Source: CAZAMP01 sp964486455
Lineage (GTDB): Bacteria; Eisenbacteria; RBG-16-71-46; CAZAMP01
Length of the DNA stretch: 64,000 nucleotides
Direction of reading: 5' to 3'
NCBI GenBank assembly: GCA_964486455.1
Contig: CAZAMP010000024.1
Coordinates: 4,000-67,999 of the forward strand
The notes beneath the pieces are model-generated. The model did not search any database, was not told where the DNA came from, and saw nothing but the letters and a program-made list of their open reading frames with translations. The position numbers were made by a program, and so were the translations under genes. Shown here piece by piece: positions 18,019-26,858 of the stretch; within the stretch, counting starts at the first letter, position 1, and each line of letters begins with the position of its first letter.

Positions 18019-19260
18019 ATGATGGCTCAGAACTCGATTCGAAGACTGTACATCATCTTCGCGGCCCTCTACTTCGTTCAGGGCACGGGAGAGCTCTCCG
18101 CGGGTCTTCTGGCCCAGCCACTCAGATCCATGCTCCAGGAATGGGGGAGGGACAGCGCTCAGATCGCGACCTTCATGTTTCTCCTCGGCTTTCCCTGGTA
18201 CATCAAACCCGTCTTCGGCCTGATCACCGATTTCATCCCGATCAGAGGGTTCAGGCGGAAGAGCTACCTGATCCTGTCCAGCTCGCTGATGATCCTCGGC
18301 TTCGTGGTCGCGTTCTTTTTACCCCTCGCTCCCGAGGCCCAGACGTTTATTCTCATCATGCTGCTCCTGCCGAGTATCGGCATTGCCTTCAAGGATGTGA
18401 CCACCGACGCCACGATGATCGAGACGGGCCAACCGCTGGGGCTTACGGGACGGCTTCAGTCGGCGCAGTGGGGGGCCATGTACGCGGCGGGCCTGCTTTG
18501 CGGCGTGGCGGGTGGGTGGATCAGCCAGCACGGGTACCAGCGCCTCGGCTTTCTCTTCTGCGGATTGCTGGGGGCTGTGGCGCTGTACATTGCGATCTTC
18601 CAGATTCGGGAGCAGCCTCAGCACGAGCTCCATCGCGGACAGCTGAAGCGCGCCGTCAAGGTGCTCGGCCAGGCCATGAAGACGCGCATCGTTATTCTCG
18701 TCGCCGCCTTCTACTTCATGCTGAGCTTCAATCCGTTTTCCGCGGACGTGCTGTACGTTCATATGACCACGGAGCTAGGGTTCCCCGAGCAGTTCGTCGG
18801 TCTCACGTACACGATCAGCAGCCTCGCCTCGATTCTCGCGTGTGTCATCTATGGGCTCTTCGCGAAGCGTGTGCCGTTGCGATTTCTGCTGCACGGGTCG
18901 GTGATCTTCATGGTGCTCTCAAGCCTTGTCTACATCGGGTTGGGGAGCAAGACCTCCGCCGTCCTGATCAGCCTGGGCTTCGGTTTCATCTACATGATCA
19001 CGAGCCTCACGCAGCTGGAGCTGGCCGGCCGGTTCTGCCCGCCGGCCGCCGCCGGTACCGTGTTCGCCTTGCTCATGTCGCTCAGCAACCTGAGTGTTTC
19101 GCTGTCGAGCATTCTCGGCGGGCACTTCTATGAGGCTTGGAAGACGGCACACGGGGCGGAGGCGGCCTACACGCTGTTGGTCCTCGTCGGCGCGGGCTTC
19201 ACTGCGATCTGCTGGATTCTGGTGCCGCTGTTCCCGAAGACGCGGGAAGAAGGGGCGTGA
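18019..19260 (+). CDS. MFS transporter of the BT1 (folate/biopterin) type
   Basis: About 413 residues and 12 predicted membrane helices. Starts at 18019 or 18022 (tandem ATG) are preferred over a GTG at 17995. The N-terminal FAALYFVQGTGEL, the PWYIKPVFGLITDFIPIRGFRRKSYL loop and KDVTTDATMIETGQ are characteristic of the BT1/folate-biopterin transporter branch of the major facilitator superfamily. These proteins act in the inner membrane and move pterins, folates or related solutes; the substrate here cannot be told. It is divergent from the sigma/anti-sigma pair and converges on the next gene. Confidence 0.82.
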   Translation: MMAQNSIRRLYIIFAALYFVQGTGELSAGLLAQPLRSMLQEWGRDSAQIATFMFLLGFPWYIKPVFGLITDFIPIRGFRRKSYLILSSSLMILGFVVAFFLPLAPEAQTFILIMLLLPSIGIAFKDVTTDATMIETGQPLGLTGRLQSAQWGAMYAAGLLCGVAGGWISQHGYQRLGFLFCGLLGAVALYIAIFQIREQPQHELHRGQLKRAVKVLGQAMKTRIVILVAAFYFMLSFNPFSADVLYVHMTTELGFPEQFVGLTYTISSLASILACVIYGLFAKRVPLRFLLHGSVIFMVLSSLVYIGLGSKTSAVLISLGFGFIYMITSLTQLELAGRFCPPAAAGTVFALLMSLSNLSVSLSSILGGHFYEAWKTAHGAEAAYTLLVLVGAGFTAICWILVPLFPKTREEGA

Positions 19261-19319
19261 GCCGACGCAGGTCAGGTGATCCTCAGCGACTGTCCCGGCA
19301 CGACGTTCAGAACACCGTC

Positions 19320-21272
19320 CTACTTCAACAGGACAATCTTGCGGCTATCCGCATTGGCAGCTCCGTTCAGACTGACCACGTAAACGCCGGATGCCACCGG
19401 GTTGCCTTCGGTGTCCGTACCGTCCCAGATCAACTCGTGCACGCGTGCTTCACTCAGACCTTCAAAAAGGGTTGTGATTAATCGTCCCTGAAGATCGAAG
19501 ATATTCACACGGACCGGCCCGTCACGCCCGAGCGCGATGCGGATCCTGGCGTGTGGATTGAAGGGATTCGGGAAGCTGCCGAGTATCCGGGTCGCCGGCA
19601 CGGTGGCGTCGGCGGTCACGCTCGTCACATCGGTGATGTCGCTCAGCAACCTCGTGCCCGATTCGATGATGCGTTTAGGCCCCGGCGGATCTCGGTCCTG
19701 CACATAGCAGGTGGCGCGGAGATTCTCGAACACCCAGCCGCCGCCGTTCGGATCCCAGGGCATGTCCACCTGATAGAGAGTAGGTCCCAAGTCGTAGGAT
19801 ATCGGAATGCCATCGATCCCCGCGGGATAGGCGTAGCGGAATGCTTGATGGTGAATCAGCTCCTCGTTTCCGCCATCGTGCTCGATGTTGTCTTCGGTGA
19901 TGCAGCAAACGAGGTGGAGGTCGTCCCCTGGCGGGAGCTCCTCTTCGACGTCTACCTCGACCGTCAGCACGCTGCCGTCCCAGGAGATTGGTGTGACCTT
20001 CATGGGGCTTGCCCAATGCTTGGCCGCTTCGAGCGCCTCCACCACCTCGATGCCTTGCGAATCGATGTCCTCGAATCCGTCCAACCAGAAGTCAGGTACG
20101 CCCGTGATCCCAAACTCGCCGATGTAGGCATTGTTATGCTCGGGGTTGTAGGTGTACATGATGTCGTCGGGATTCGGCCACCAGGTATGAATCCGCATCA
20201 GGGCGACGCTGTTTCCCTGTTCGGCCATGTACTCCGTCATCATGTCACCGGCTCCGACGCAGGGACCGCAGGCGCTGTTGGTGAAGAGGAACATCATGGG
20301 GACGTGGCTGTAGACGGTGGTGTGGACGATGCCCGAAACCTCATCATTCGATGGATCCTCATCCCCTGCTAGGAGGGTCGTCGCGCGGGTGTCGTACGTG
20401 ATTCCGACTTCGGTGAGGAACTCGGGGAAGTCAACCGTCGTTTGCTCGCCCGTAACCAACTCGCTCACGCTCGCGATCTCGGAGTAGATTACATCGCCCT
20501 CTTCGATGATCATGTATTCGACGTTGAAGCTCTCGGTATTTCGGCCGGCGTTTTCAACCACCGCCTGCGGCGTGATGGACTCGCCGCCTTCCACGTGGCC
20601 ATGAGGGAGAGTCGCGACCGCCGCAACGTCGTGATGATTGGGTTCGTAGATACGTACATCGTCGATGTACCAGTTGTCGGCCAGATCGCCTTCGTAGCGG
20701 AAGGCGACGTAGATGACGGGTTCTCCGGCGTAGGCGCCAAGGTCCACGATCACCCGGTCGCCTCGAAAGGCGGTGGGGATCTCGTGGTCGTCGGGAGTCC
20801 AAGTTTCGACCATGGTGAAGGCTTGGGGGTCGTCGGGTACCGAGGTACTCACGGCGATGTGGTGCTTTTCGCCAAAGACCTCCCAGTAGTGCGCCATTTC
20901 GTAGAATTCTATGAAGAGCATGGTGGTTCCGGAACCGTCGAGGGCCATCGTGACCAGCCATTCGTCCTGGGTCTCGCCAAACTCGCCGCCAATGACTCCG
21001 GCGCTCCAGGACCCGCTGTTCGCGTAGCGAGAGACACGTTCCCAGGTCGTGGAGTTGCCGCTCGTCATCACCGTCCAACCCGGCGGTGGCATGGAGTCTT
21101 CAAAGCCCTCGATTAGATACACGAGGTAGTCGTCTCGAGCCGCCGGCGAGCTGCAGTGAGATGGGGGAACGGGGTCGGGAACGCGAGTGGGATTGGCGTG
21201 AGCGGGCTTGCCCGCGACCAGCAACCCCAGGCTGATGCCGATCGCCCAGAAGTTCATGCGAGAACTCAACAT
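19320..21272 (-). CDS. Secreted Omp28-like protein: choice-of-anchor J domain, thioredoxin fold with CGPC, sorting domain
   Basis: 650 residues. A signal peptide is followed (about 50-210) by a MAM-like choice-of-anchor J domain (LIEGFEDSMPPPGWTV, DEWLVTMALDGSG, DNWYIDDVRIYEP), then a CARDB-like Ig module (~215-310). A thioredoxin-like domain follows, with FTNSACGPCVGAGDMM, an active-site CxxC of the CGPC type, and a VPDFWLDG cis-proline loop. The C-terminus is the sorting domain (FPNPFNPHARIRI, IFDLQGRLITTL, WDGTDTEGNPVASGVYVV, RKIVLLK). The order resembles Omp28-related proteins of Bacteroidetes. A surface oxidoreductase is plausible, but no partner reductase lies next to it. GGAG precedes the start by 6 nt. 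Confidence 0.82.
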   Translation of the reverse strand: MLSSRMNFWAIGISLGLLVAGKPAHANPTRVPDPVPPSHCSSPAARDDYLVYLIEGFEDSMPPPGWTVMTSGNSTTWERVSRYANSGSWSAGVIGGEFGETQDEWLVTMALDGSGTTMLFIEFYEMAHYWEVFGEKHHIAVSTSVPDDPQAFTMVETWTPDDHEIPTAFRGDRVIVDLGAYAGEPVIYVAFRYEGDLADNWYIDDVRIYEPNHHDVAAVATLPHGHVEGGESITPQAVVENAGRNTESFNVEYMIIEEGDVIYSEIASVSELVTGEQTTVDFPEFLTEVGITYDTRATTLLAGDEDPSNDEVSGIVHTTVYSHVPMMFLFTNSACGPCVGAGDMMTEYMAEQGNSVALMRIHTWWPNPDDIMYTYNPEHNNAYIGEFGITGVPDFWLDGFEDIDSQGIEVVEALEAAKHWASPMKVTPISWDGSVLTVEVDVEEELPPGDDLHLVCCITEDNIEHDGGNEELIHHQAFRYAYPAGIDGIPISYDLGPTLYQVDMPWDPNGGGWVFENLRATCYVQDRDPPGPKRIIESGTRLLSDITDVTSVTADATVPATRILGSFPNPFNPHARIRIALGRDGPVRVNIFDLQGRLITTLFEGLSEARVHELIWDGTDTEGNPVASGVYVVSLNGAANADSRKIVLLK

Positions 21273-21455
21273 GGCAAACTCCAGGCGGATCGAGGGAGAT
21301 GCGTGGCCGCGCGAATCTTAGAACTCGGAGATTCCCCGCGAGCCTTCCGATTCTAGTCTCGGTGTAGCATGTGCTCAGAAGTTACGCTGCAGCCTCGAGA
21401 GGTGCCAAGGTCACGTCTGTCTTGATAGGTCCGCCGCGCGCGAACGGGATCGACG

Positions 21456-23630
21456 CTATCGGACGAGCGTAAGTTTCCGGCTATCCACCGTCCCTGCCGA
21501 CTCCAGACGAACGAAGTACACGCCGGCTCCCACGGGTTTGCCTTCCATGTTCCGCCCGCTCCACGTCGCGTGATGTCGCCCCCGCTCGTATCCGCCGTCC
21601 GCCAGCATGGTCACCAGTCGCCCAGCCAGATCGTGGACGGAGAGGCGAACGGGACCTGAGCGGACCACGTGGAACTCGATCGTCGTCCGTGGATTGGCGG
21701 GACTGGGATGGAAGTCGACGAGTCTCGTCACGGGCTGGATGGCGCCCGAATGGGGGGGCGCGGCCGTCGACTCGTCGCACTGACTGGGCGCGACTTGGAG
21801 GCATGTCCCATCAGCCACATAGGCGTAGTCACCCGCGACGGCCACGCCAATCGCCCGATCCGGCGTGTCGATGGACCCCACCGGCTCAGGGGCTGCCGGA
21901 TCGGATACATCGATCACCTGAAGGCCCCACATCTCATCTGCCACGTAGGCATAGTCGCCGGAGATCGCAACACCGTACGCACCCCCCGGCGTATCCACCG
22001 TGCTCGCGAGAACGGGAATCCCCGGCATCCAGAGGTTAATCACTTGGAGTCCGCGATCGTCGTCAGCCAGATACGCGTACTGATCCACGACCACAATCTC
22101 GTGCGCAAACCCGGACGTGTACAAAGCGCCCACGATCTCAAGTGACTCCGGATCCGAGATGTCTACGACCTGGACTCCCGACTGAACCGACCGAGACGCC
22201 ACCACATAGGCATAGTCGCCGGCCACTGCGACTTCCCAGGCCGGATCGGGCAGATTGATCCCGCTCACCAGAAAAGGTGCTTCCGGATCCGATACGTCCA
22301 CCACGTCCAGTCCGCTGTAGCTGTCCGCCACATAGGCGTAGTTTCCGGAGACGGCGACCCCATAGGCGGAGTACGCCGTGTCATACGTGCCGACGACGAC
22401 TGGGGATTCGGGCACCGACACGTCGATTATCGCGAGTCCCGCGCTTCTACACGCCACATAGGCGAAGTCGTCAACGACGAAGCAATCCCATGCGAGTCCG
22501 GGGGTCTCCACCGACCCCACGATTTCCGGGGAGCCGGCATCGGACACGTCAATCACCTGTAATCCCGACTCGTCGTCGGCCACGTAGGCGTAATCGTCAA
22601 CCACCACGACCTTCCGAGCATGGTCGGGTGTCTCCACGCAACTGATGAGGTCCGGCGAGGTCACCACCGACACATCGATCAAATGAAGTCCCTCCCAGCG
22701 AGCCGCCACGTGGCCGTATTGACCGGCGAGAGCGATGCTTTGCGGCGCGCCTGACGTTCCCACCGTACCCACAATGGTCGGCGAGTCCGGGATGGAGACG
22801 TCGACGACATGAATCCCGGATTGCGCATCCGCTACGTAGGCGATGCTTCCCTTCACCGTGACGTCCGCGGCCTCCGAGGTGACCACCGAGCCCACGATGC
22901 TAGGGGAGCTTGGTTCAGCGAAATCGACCACGTGGAGCCCCGAACTATGATCCGCCACGTAGACGTACGAACCGGTGATGGCGACGTTTCTGGCAACGCC
23001 GGGTGTTTCTACCCAGCCCGCGATTTGAGGTGTCTCCGGAATCGATATGTCGATTACCCGAAGCCCCCAATACCCGTCGGCCACGAGCGCGTAGTCGCCG
23101 ATCACCGCGACGCCGCGCGCCTCGCCGGGCGTATCCAGCGATCCCACGATGTGCATAGAACCCGGCACCGACACGTCGACCACATGGAGTCCCGAATCTC
23201 CATCGGCCACATAGGCGTAGTCGCCGTGTACCGCTACGTCCAGCGCGCGGTCTGGCATGTCGATACTGCCCAAAACGTCGGGCGAGCCCGGCACCGACAC
23301 ATCGATCACAAAGAGTCCGAAGGTGGCATTCGAAACGTAGGCGCGGTCGTCCGCGACGACCACGCTGTGGGAATAGTTTGGCAGCCCCTCCGACCCGACG
23401 AGTTCCGGTGAACCGACGTCCGACACGTCGATCACCTTGAGTCCATTGAACCCATCAGCAACAAACGCATAGCCGCCCCCGACGGCTACGTCGCCCGCCT
23501 CGCCGGGGGTGTCCACCCAACCCACCCAGCGCAGATAGTCCTCGTAGAAGACGCAGTCCTGGCCGCTTGCCGGACTTGGGAGCGATAGGATCAATGCAAC
23601 GACTGTGATTCCGATGATTCGAGCGAACAT
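21456..23630 (-). CDS. Secreted LVIVD-repeat beta-propeller protein with sorting domain
   Basis: 724 residues. After a signal peptide and DCVFYEDYLRWVG, about 14 repeats of ~41 residues fill residues ~38-620. Each reads roughly DTPGxAxxVAVxGDYAYVADxxxGLxVIDVSxPxSPxIVGS, the LVIVD repeat. Thirteen are complete and the last is partial, enough for two seven-bladed propellers. The final ~85 residues are the sorting domain (FHPSPANPRTTIEF, VHDLAGRLVTML, WSGRNMEGKPVGAGVYFVRL, RKLTLVR). It is probably a surface scaffold or binding protein; no catalytic residues are visible. A decayed paralogue lies at 13886-14351. GGAAGGG precedes the start. Confidence 0.9.
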   Translation of the reverse strand: MFARIIGITVVALILSLPSPASGQDCVFYEDYLRWVGWVDTPGEAGDVAVGGGYAFVADGFNGLKVIDVSDVGSPELVGSEGLPNYSHSVVVADDRAYVSNATFGLFVIDVSVPGSPDVLGSIDMPDRALDVAVHGDYAYVADGDSGLHVVDVSVPGSMHIVGSLDTPGEARGVAVIGDYALVADGYWGLRVIDISIPETPQIAGWVETPGVARNVAITGSYVYVADHSSGLHVVDFAEPSSPSIVGSVVTSEAADVTVKGSIAYVADAQSGIHVVDVSIPDSPTIVGTVGTSGAPQSIALAGQYGHVAARWEGLHLIDVSVVTSPDLISCVETPDHARKVVVVDDYAYVADDESGLQVIDVSDAGSPEIVGSVETPGLAWDCFVVDDFAYVACRSAGLAIIDVSVPESPVVVGTYDTAYSAYGVAVSGNYAYVADSYSGLDVVDVSDPEAPFLVSGINLPDPAWEVAVAGDYAYVVASRSVQSGVQVVDISDPESLEIVGALYTSGFAHEIVVVDQYAYLADDDRGLQVINLWMPGIPVLASTVDTPGGAYGVAISGDYAYVADEMWGLQVIDVSDPAAPEPVGSIDTPDRAIGVAVAGDYAYVADGTCLQVAPSQCDESTAAPPHSGAIQPVTRLVDFHPSPANPRTTIEFHVVRSGPVRLSVHDLAGRLVTMLADGGYERGRHHATWSGRNMEGKPVGAGVYFVRLESAGTVDSRKLTLVR

Positions 23631-23912
23631 GATGGACGCCCTTCCATGTTCACCGTCTAGGAGAGTGGTCAGTGGTCACGGGATCTTAGGATATTGTATC
23701 ACACGGCCCGGTCTGATCCCCTCGACCGGCCTCGATTCGCTGACGCCGCCGGCGCGCGAGTTCAAAGACCGATCTTCGCCTCGAGCTGGGCCAGCACGTC
23801 CAGGGCGCTTTGCGATTCCGCAACTCCGAGCGTGCGACTCAGAGTCAGGCAAATCCGAGCTTCCGGCCGATGGGAGCGCCATCGAGAGGCGCTCCCAATA
23901 GCCGGATGAGTA

Positions 23913-26381
23913 CTATTGCCCAGGCGCGATGATGTGCAGCTTGTGCGCATCCACCTGAACCCCATCGATGGCGAACCGCGCGAAGTACACTCCGGGCTGG
24001 ATCGAAGACACAGTAGCGGTCACCTCATTCTGCCCCGCGTGCAGCTGAGCGCTGTATGCGCTGCCGACTAGACGTCCTCCTACGTCAAAGATGTCAATAT
24101 CGAGCCGGGCCGGGGAGGTGAGCGACACCTGGAACCGCGACGCGCCGATCCGCGCGATCCGAGTGTCGAACTTGGTCACCGCGCGTGCCTTCTCGGGGGG
24201 AGATGGGTAGGCGTGCCAGATGCTCCGTCCATAGGTTCCCGCGTACAACCGACCCGAGCCCGCGTTCATCTCCAATCCTTCGATCGGCACCGCCGGCAGA
24301 TTGTCTTTGAGGGATGACCAGGTCGTGCCGCCGTCCTGCGTCCACCAGATACCGGTCACCCCGCCGGCGAAGATCGTGCCGGGTGTGTTCGGGTGACAGA
24401 GCACGGACAACATGGGTTCCCGCGGAAGATCCGTTCCCACGGGTGTCCACGGGCAAGCCCCGCCAAACCCCTCATCGTACCTGTAGATGTTGCCATCGAG
24501 CATGTCGTATCCCACGCCGCCACGCGAACCGACCGACACGAACACGTCGCCGATCTCGCCGTACTTCTCCACCGTGATGTCCGACAAGCTGGGGGAGCCC
24601 GGGCCTCCGTTCCAGGGCGCGTTGTCCGTGTAGAGCTTGGTGAACGTGGTCCCAGACGGGAGAATGTCGAAGCGGTATACGTCATTGGTCTGTATTGCGA
24701 GTACGCGTGCGGAACCGGAGTAGTCTACCCACACGTCCGCGGTTTTAAACGTGCCGGAACCGACATCCTCAAGTTCCTCATAGCTGCAGTCCGGCCACAC
24801 GCGGTAGAGCTTGCTGCCCTTGAAGATGAGCAACCGACCGACCATGGTCGGGTCTCGCAGGATCACCCCTTTGTTGCCCGATTCACCGGGAAGAAGATTC
24901 ACCATCGTGCGATTGGGCTCGTCCCAGTCGCAGCCGATCTTGATGTGCTCTGTGCTAGCGATGTAGTACACAAGTGTCGCGGGTGTGTCGGTTCCCTCGA
25001 CCAGCCCCTCACAGTCCGGACAGATCTCGGAAAGCTCCAGCTCGTACACGTCACCGCCATCCGGATGCTTCCATCCGACGGATGTCCATCCCCATACACC
25101 CTGGTCTTGCGTACCGTCGAAAATCACGCCCTCCCGTGTGGGGTCGGGATGGGCGGCGATGTCCTTGAATTGCAGGGTGGGGAGTCCCGTGTTCAGGTGC
25201 CTCATCGGAATCGTGCCGCAGTCGGGGTCGTCCCACACGTCGTGCTGATAGACGCCCCCGTCGGTGGCGAGGATGAACTCGTCACCTCGAGGTGCAATGT
25301 GATGGACGTCCACGTGGTAACCGTCAGCGAGGGTCCACTCACCTTCACAGCCGTACGGGAACAACTTCTGCCAGCTCTCACCCCCATCCCGTGATCGATA
25401 TAGGAACACGTCTCCCAGGTAGAGATAGTCAGGATCCGTTGCGCTCACAGCGAACGAACTGTGTGAGCTGTACGTCGACGATTGACAGAGATCAGAATCC
25501 GGGCAGATATCGCGATCCCATACCCTCGACCAGCTGCCGTCAATCCCGCCCGCGTCGGATCGGGCTACCATCGCGACGCGATCTTTGAATTCAGGCATGA
25601 GGATGGTCGATATCGAGACATACATGACGTCGCTGCTGCCGGAGCTCCACGCAATGTGGCCGGTCCCCCAGTCTTCCGGCAAAACGTAGTCGAGTGACGT
25701 GTCGATGACAGGGACCCAGCTCTGGCCGCTGTCATCGGTGCGATAGAGTCCCCCGGGTTCACTCCCAAGCCTGCTGACGTTGGCGAAGGCGCGCCCCGGG
25801 AACTCCTGATGGGTGGCAACATCGCTGATCTTATGTAGTGGGATGTCAGCGTGTGGACCATCCCAGGTGAGACCGCCGTCCTCGGACCAGTACAGTCCCT
25901 TGCTGCTCGCCGCGTAGATGCGGTCGGATGATTCATCAACTGCCAGCGCTTCAAAGGTGATGTCGTCGGCGGGATCGAGGGCTAATGCGGGCGTCCAGAT
26001 TTGGCCTCGGGCCGTTGAGTACCAGATCCCATCGCCGGGCATCGAATTTGTTCCGGTTGCGATAATGAGCCGGTCCATGTCTCCCAGAACGTTCTGCCTC
26101 TTGCGATAGACGACCGCGCCGATCGAGCCGTCCCGCAAATGCTCCCACGAATCGCCGTCGTCGGTCGATCTCCAGAGTCCGCCGGACGAGTGTCCCGCGT
26201 AGATCGTGCCGGAGTGGTGCGGGTTCACCTCGATCCAGCGGAACCGGCCTGCGCATCCCCCCTCAATTTCGCCGCAGTCCGTCGGGCCGTGGAGTGTCCA
26301 GATCTGTGCGCTCGCATCCGTCGCGATGACAGCGAGCGCGATGAGTGAAAGCACTCCGAGTACTCGATACCCGTGTCGCAT
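23913..26381 (-). CDS. Secreted BNR/sialidase-like propeller protein with Por-like C-terminus
   Basis: 822 residues. After a signal peptide (VLSLIALAVIATDASA) there are many blades with the Asp-box-like pattern SxDxGxxW (WRSTDDGDSWE, WSEDGGLTWDG, YRTDDSGQSWVP, YRSRDGGESWQK, WTQDGGTTWSS). This is the layout of VPS10/sortilin-like and exo-sialidase-like extracellular propellers. The C-terminal ~85 residues are a divergent sorting domain (SLTSPARLDIDIFDVGGRLVGS, GVYFARF, HKLHII) lacking the PNPFNP motif of its neighbours. Glycosidase activity is not supported: I see no arginine triad. A surface-attached binding role is the safest reading. GGGAGG precedes the start. Confidence 0.8.
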   Translation of the reverse strand: MRHGYRVLGVLSLIALAVIATDASAQIWTLHGPTDCGEIEGGCAGRFRWIEVNPHHSGTIYAGHSSGGLWRSTDDGDSWEHLRDGSIGAVVYRKRQNVLGDMDRLIIATGTNSMPGDGIWYSTARGQIWTPALALDPADDITFEALAVDESSDRIYAASSKGLYWSEDGGLTWDGPHADIPLHKISDVATHQEFPGRAFANVSRLGSEPGGLYRTDDSGQSWVPVIDTSLDYVLPEDWGTGHIAWSSGSSDVMYVSISTILMPEFKDRVAMVARSDAGGIDGSWSRVWDRDICPDSDLCQSSTYSSHSSFAVSATDPDYLYLGDVFLYRSRDGGESWQKLFPYGCEGEWTLADGYHVDVHHIAPRGDEFILATDGGVYQHDVWDDPDCGTIPMRHLNTGLPTLQFKDIAAHPDPTREGVIFDGTQDQGVWGWTSVGWKHPDGGDVYELELSEICPDCEGLVEGTDTPATLVYYIASTEHIKIGCDWDEPNRTMVNLLPGESGNKGVILRDPTMVGRLLIFKGSKLYRVWPDCSYEELEDVGSGTFKTADVWVDYSGSARVLAIQTNDVYRFDILPSGTTFTKLYTDNAPWNGGPGSPSLSDITVEKYGEIGDVFVSVGSRGGVGYDMLDGNIYRYDEGFGGACPWTPVGTDLPREPMLSVLCHPNTPGTIFAGGVTGIWWTQDGGTTWSSLKDNLPAVPIEGLEMNAGSGRLYAGTYGRSIWHAYPSPPEKARAVTKFDTRIARIGASRFQVSLTSPARLDIDIFDVGGRLVGSAYSAQLHAGQNEVTATVSSIQPGVYFARFAIDGVQVDAHKLHIIAPGQ

Positions 26382-26858
26382 TGAAACCTCCCGTGTCAGT
26401 TGTGGTGGGGTGGTCCGGATCCCTGAAGAGCAAGGAGCACGCCAGGTGAAGGGCGCGGTGGAGCAGTCACTTGCGGTGATGGAGCGTACGGAGGAGTTCG
26501 GACGCGGGCTGCGCGCGTTCGGTTGCGAACGATCAGACGTAGAAGCCTATGCCCTCGAGAGTGGATGCGCGCCGTTTCCCCGCCACCGCATCTCTCTGAT
26601 CCCGCAGTAGAGCACCGGCACGACGCACAAGGAGAGGGGCGCCGTCAGTATCCCGCCGAACGACGGGATCGCCATCGGCACCATGCCGAGAAGACAAGCG
26701 ATGTCGTGAAGACCGCCCCTTTCGCTACCGAGAGCGCCGATGCCCAGCCGCCTTCCAGCGGAGGGGTCCCCGCATGGTACAATTGGGAGGTTGTGAAGGG
26801 AGCAGACCGTCTAGGGGGAGTCGCGCCGGTACATCACCGAACGACAACGGGAGATATC
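26382..26858. other. Divergent intergenic region containing an RND remnant
   Basis: 477 bp between divergent exoprotein genes. The only coding trace is the RND-pump remnant at 26573-26686 on the minus strand. TACAAT near 26775 could be a -10 element for the gene starting at 26859, but no matching -35 is evident. Confidence 0.4.
26573..26686 (-). pseudogene. C-terminal remnant of a CusA/CzcA-type RND efflux pump
   Basis: Read on the minus strand, the segment gives MVPMAIPSFGGILTAPLSL then CVVPVLYCGIREMRWRG. It aligns residue for residue with the end of the intact pump 4 kb away (MVPMAIPSFGGMLMALITVFVVPVLYCAVKEGG). The nucleotide match is also evident: the 27-base run on either side of the CCGAACGA core is nearly identical in both places. 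Upstream a degraded GAVFTTSLVFS trace may be another piece of the same gene. No start or open frame remains. It marks a lost second pump gene or an old partial duplication of the Cus operon. Confidence 0.72.

Noticed and set aside
26523..26858. 112-residue N-terminal extension of the phosphatase
   Set aside because: It runs antisense through the RND remnant and has no signal peptide; ATG 26859 has a good ribosome site and leader.
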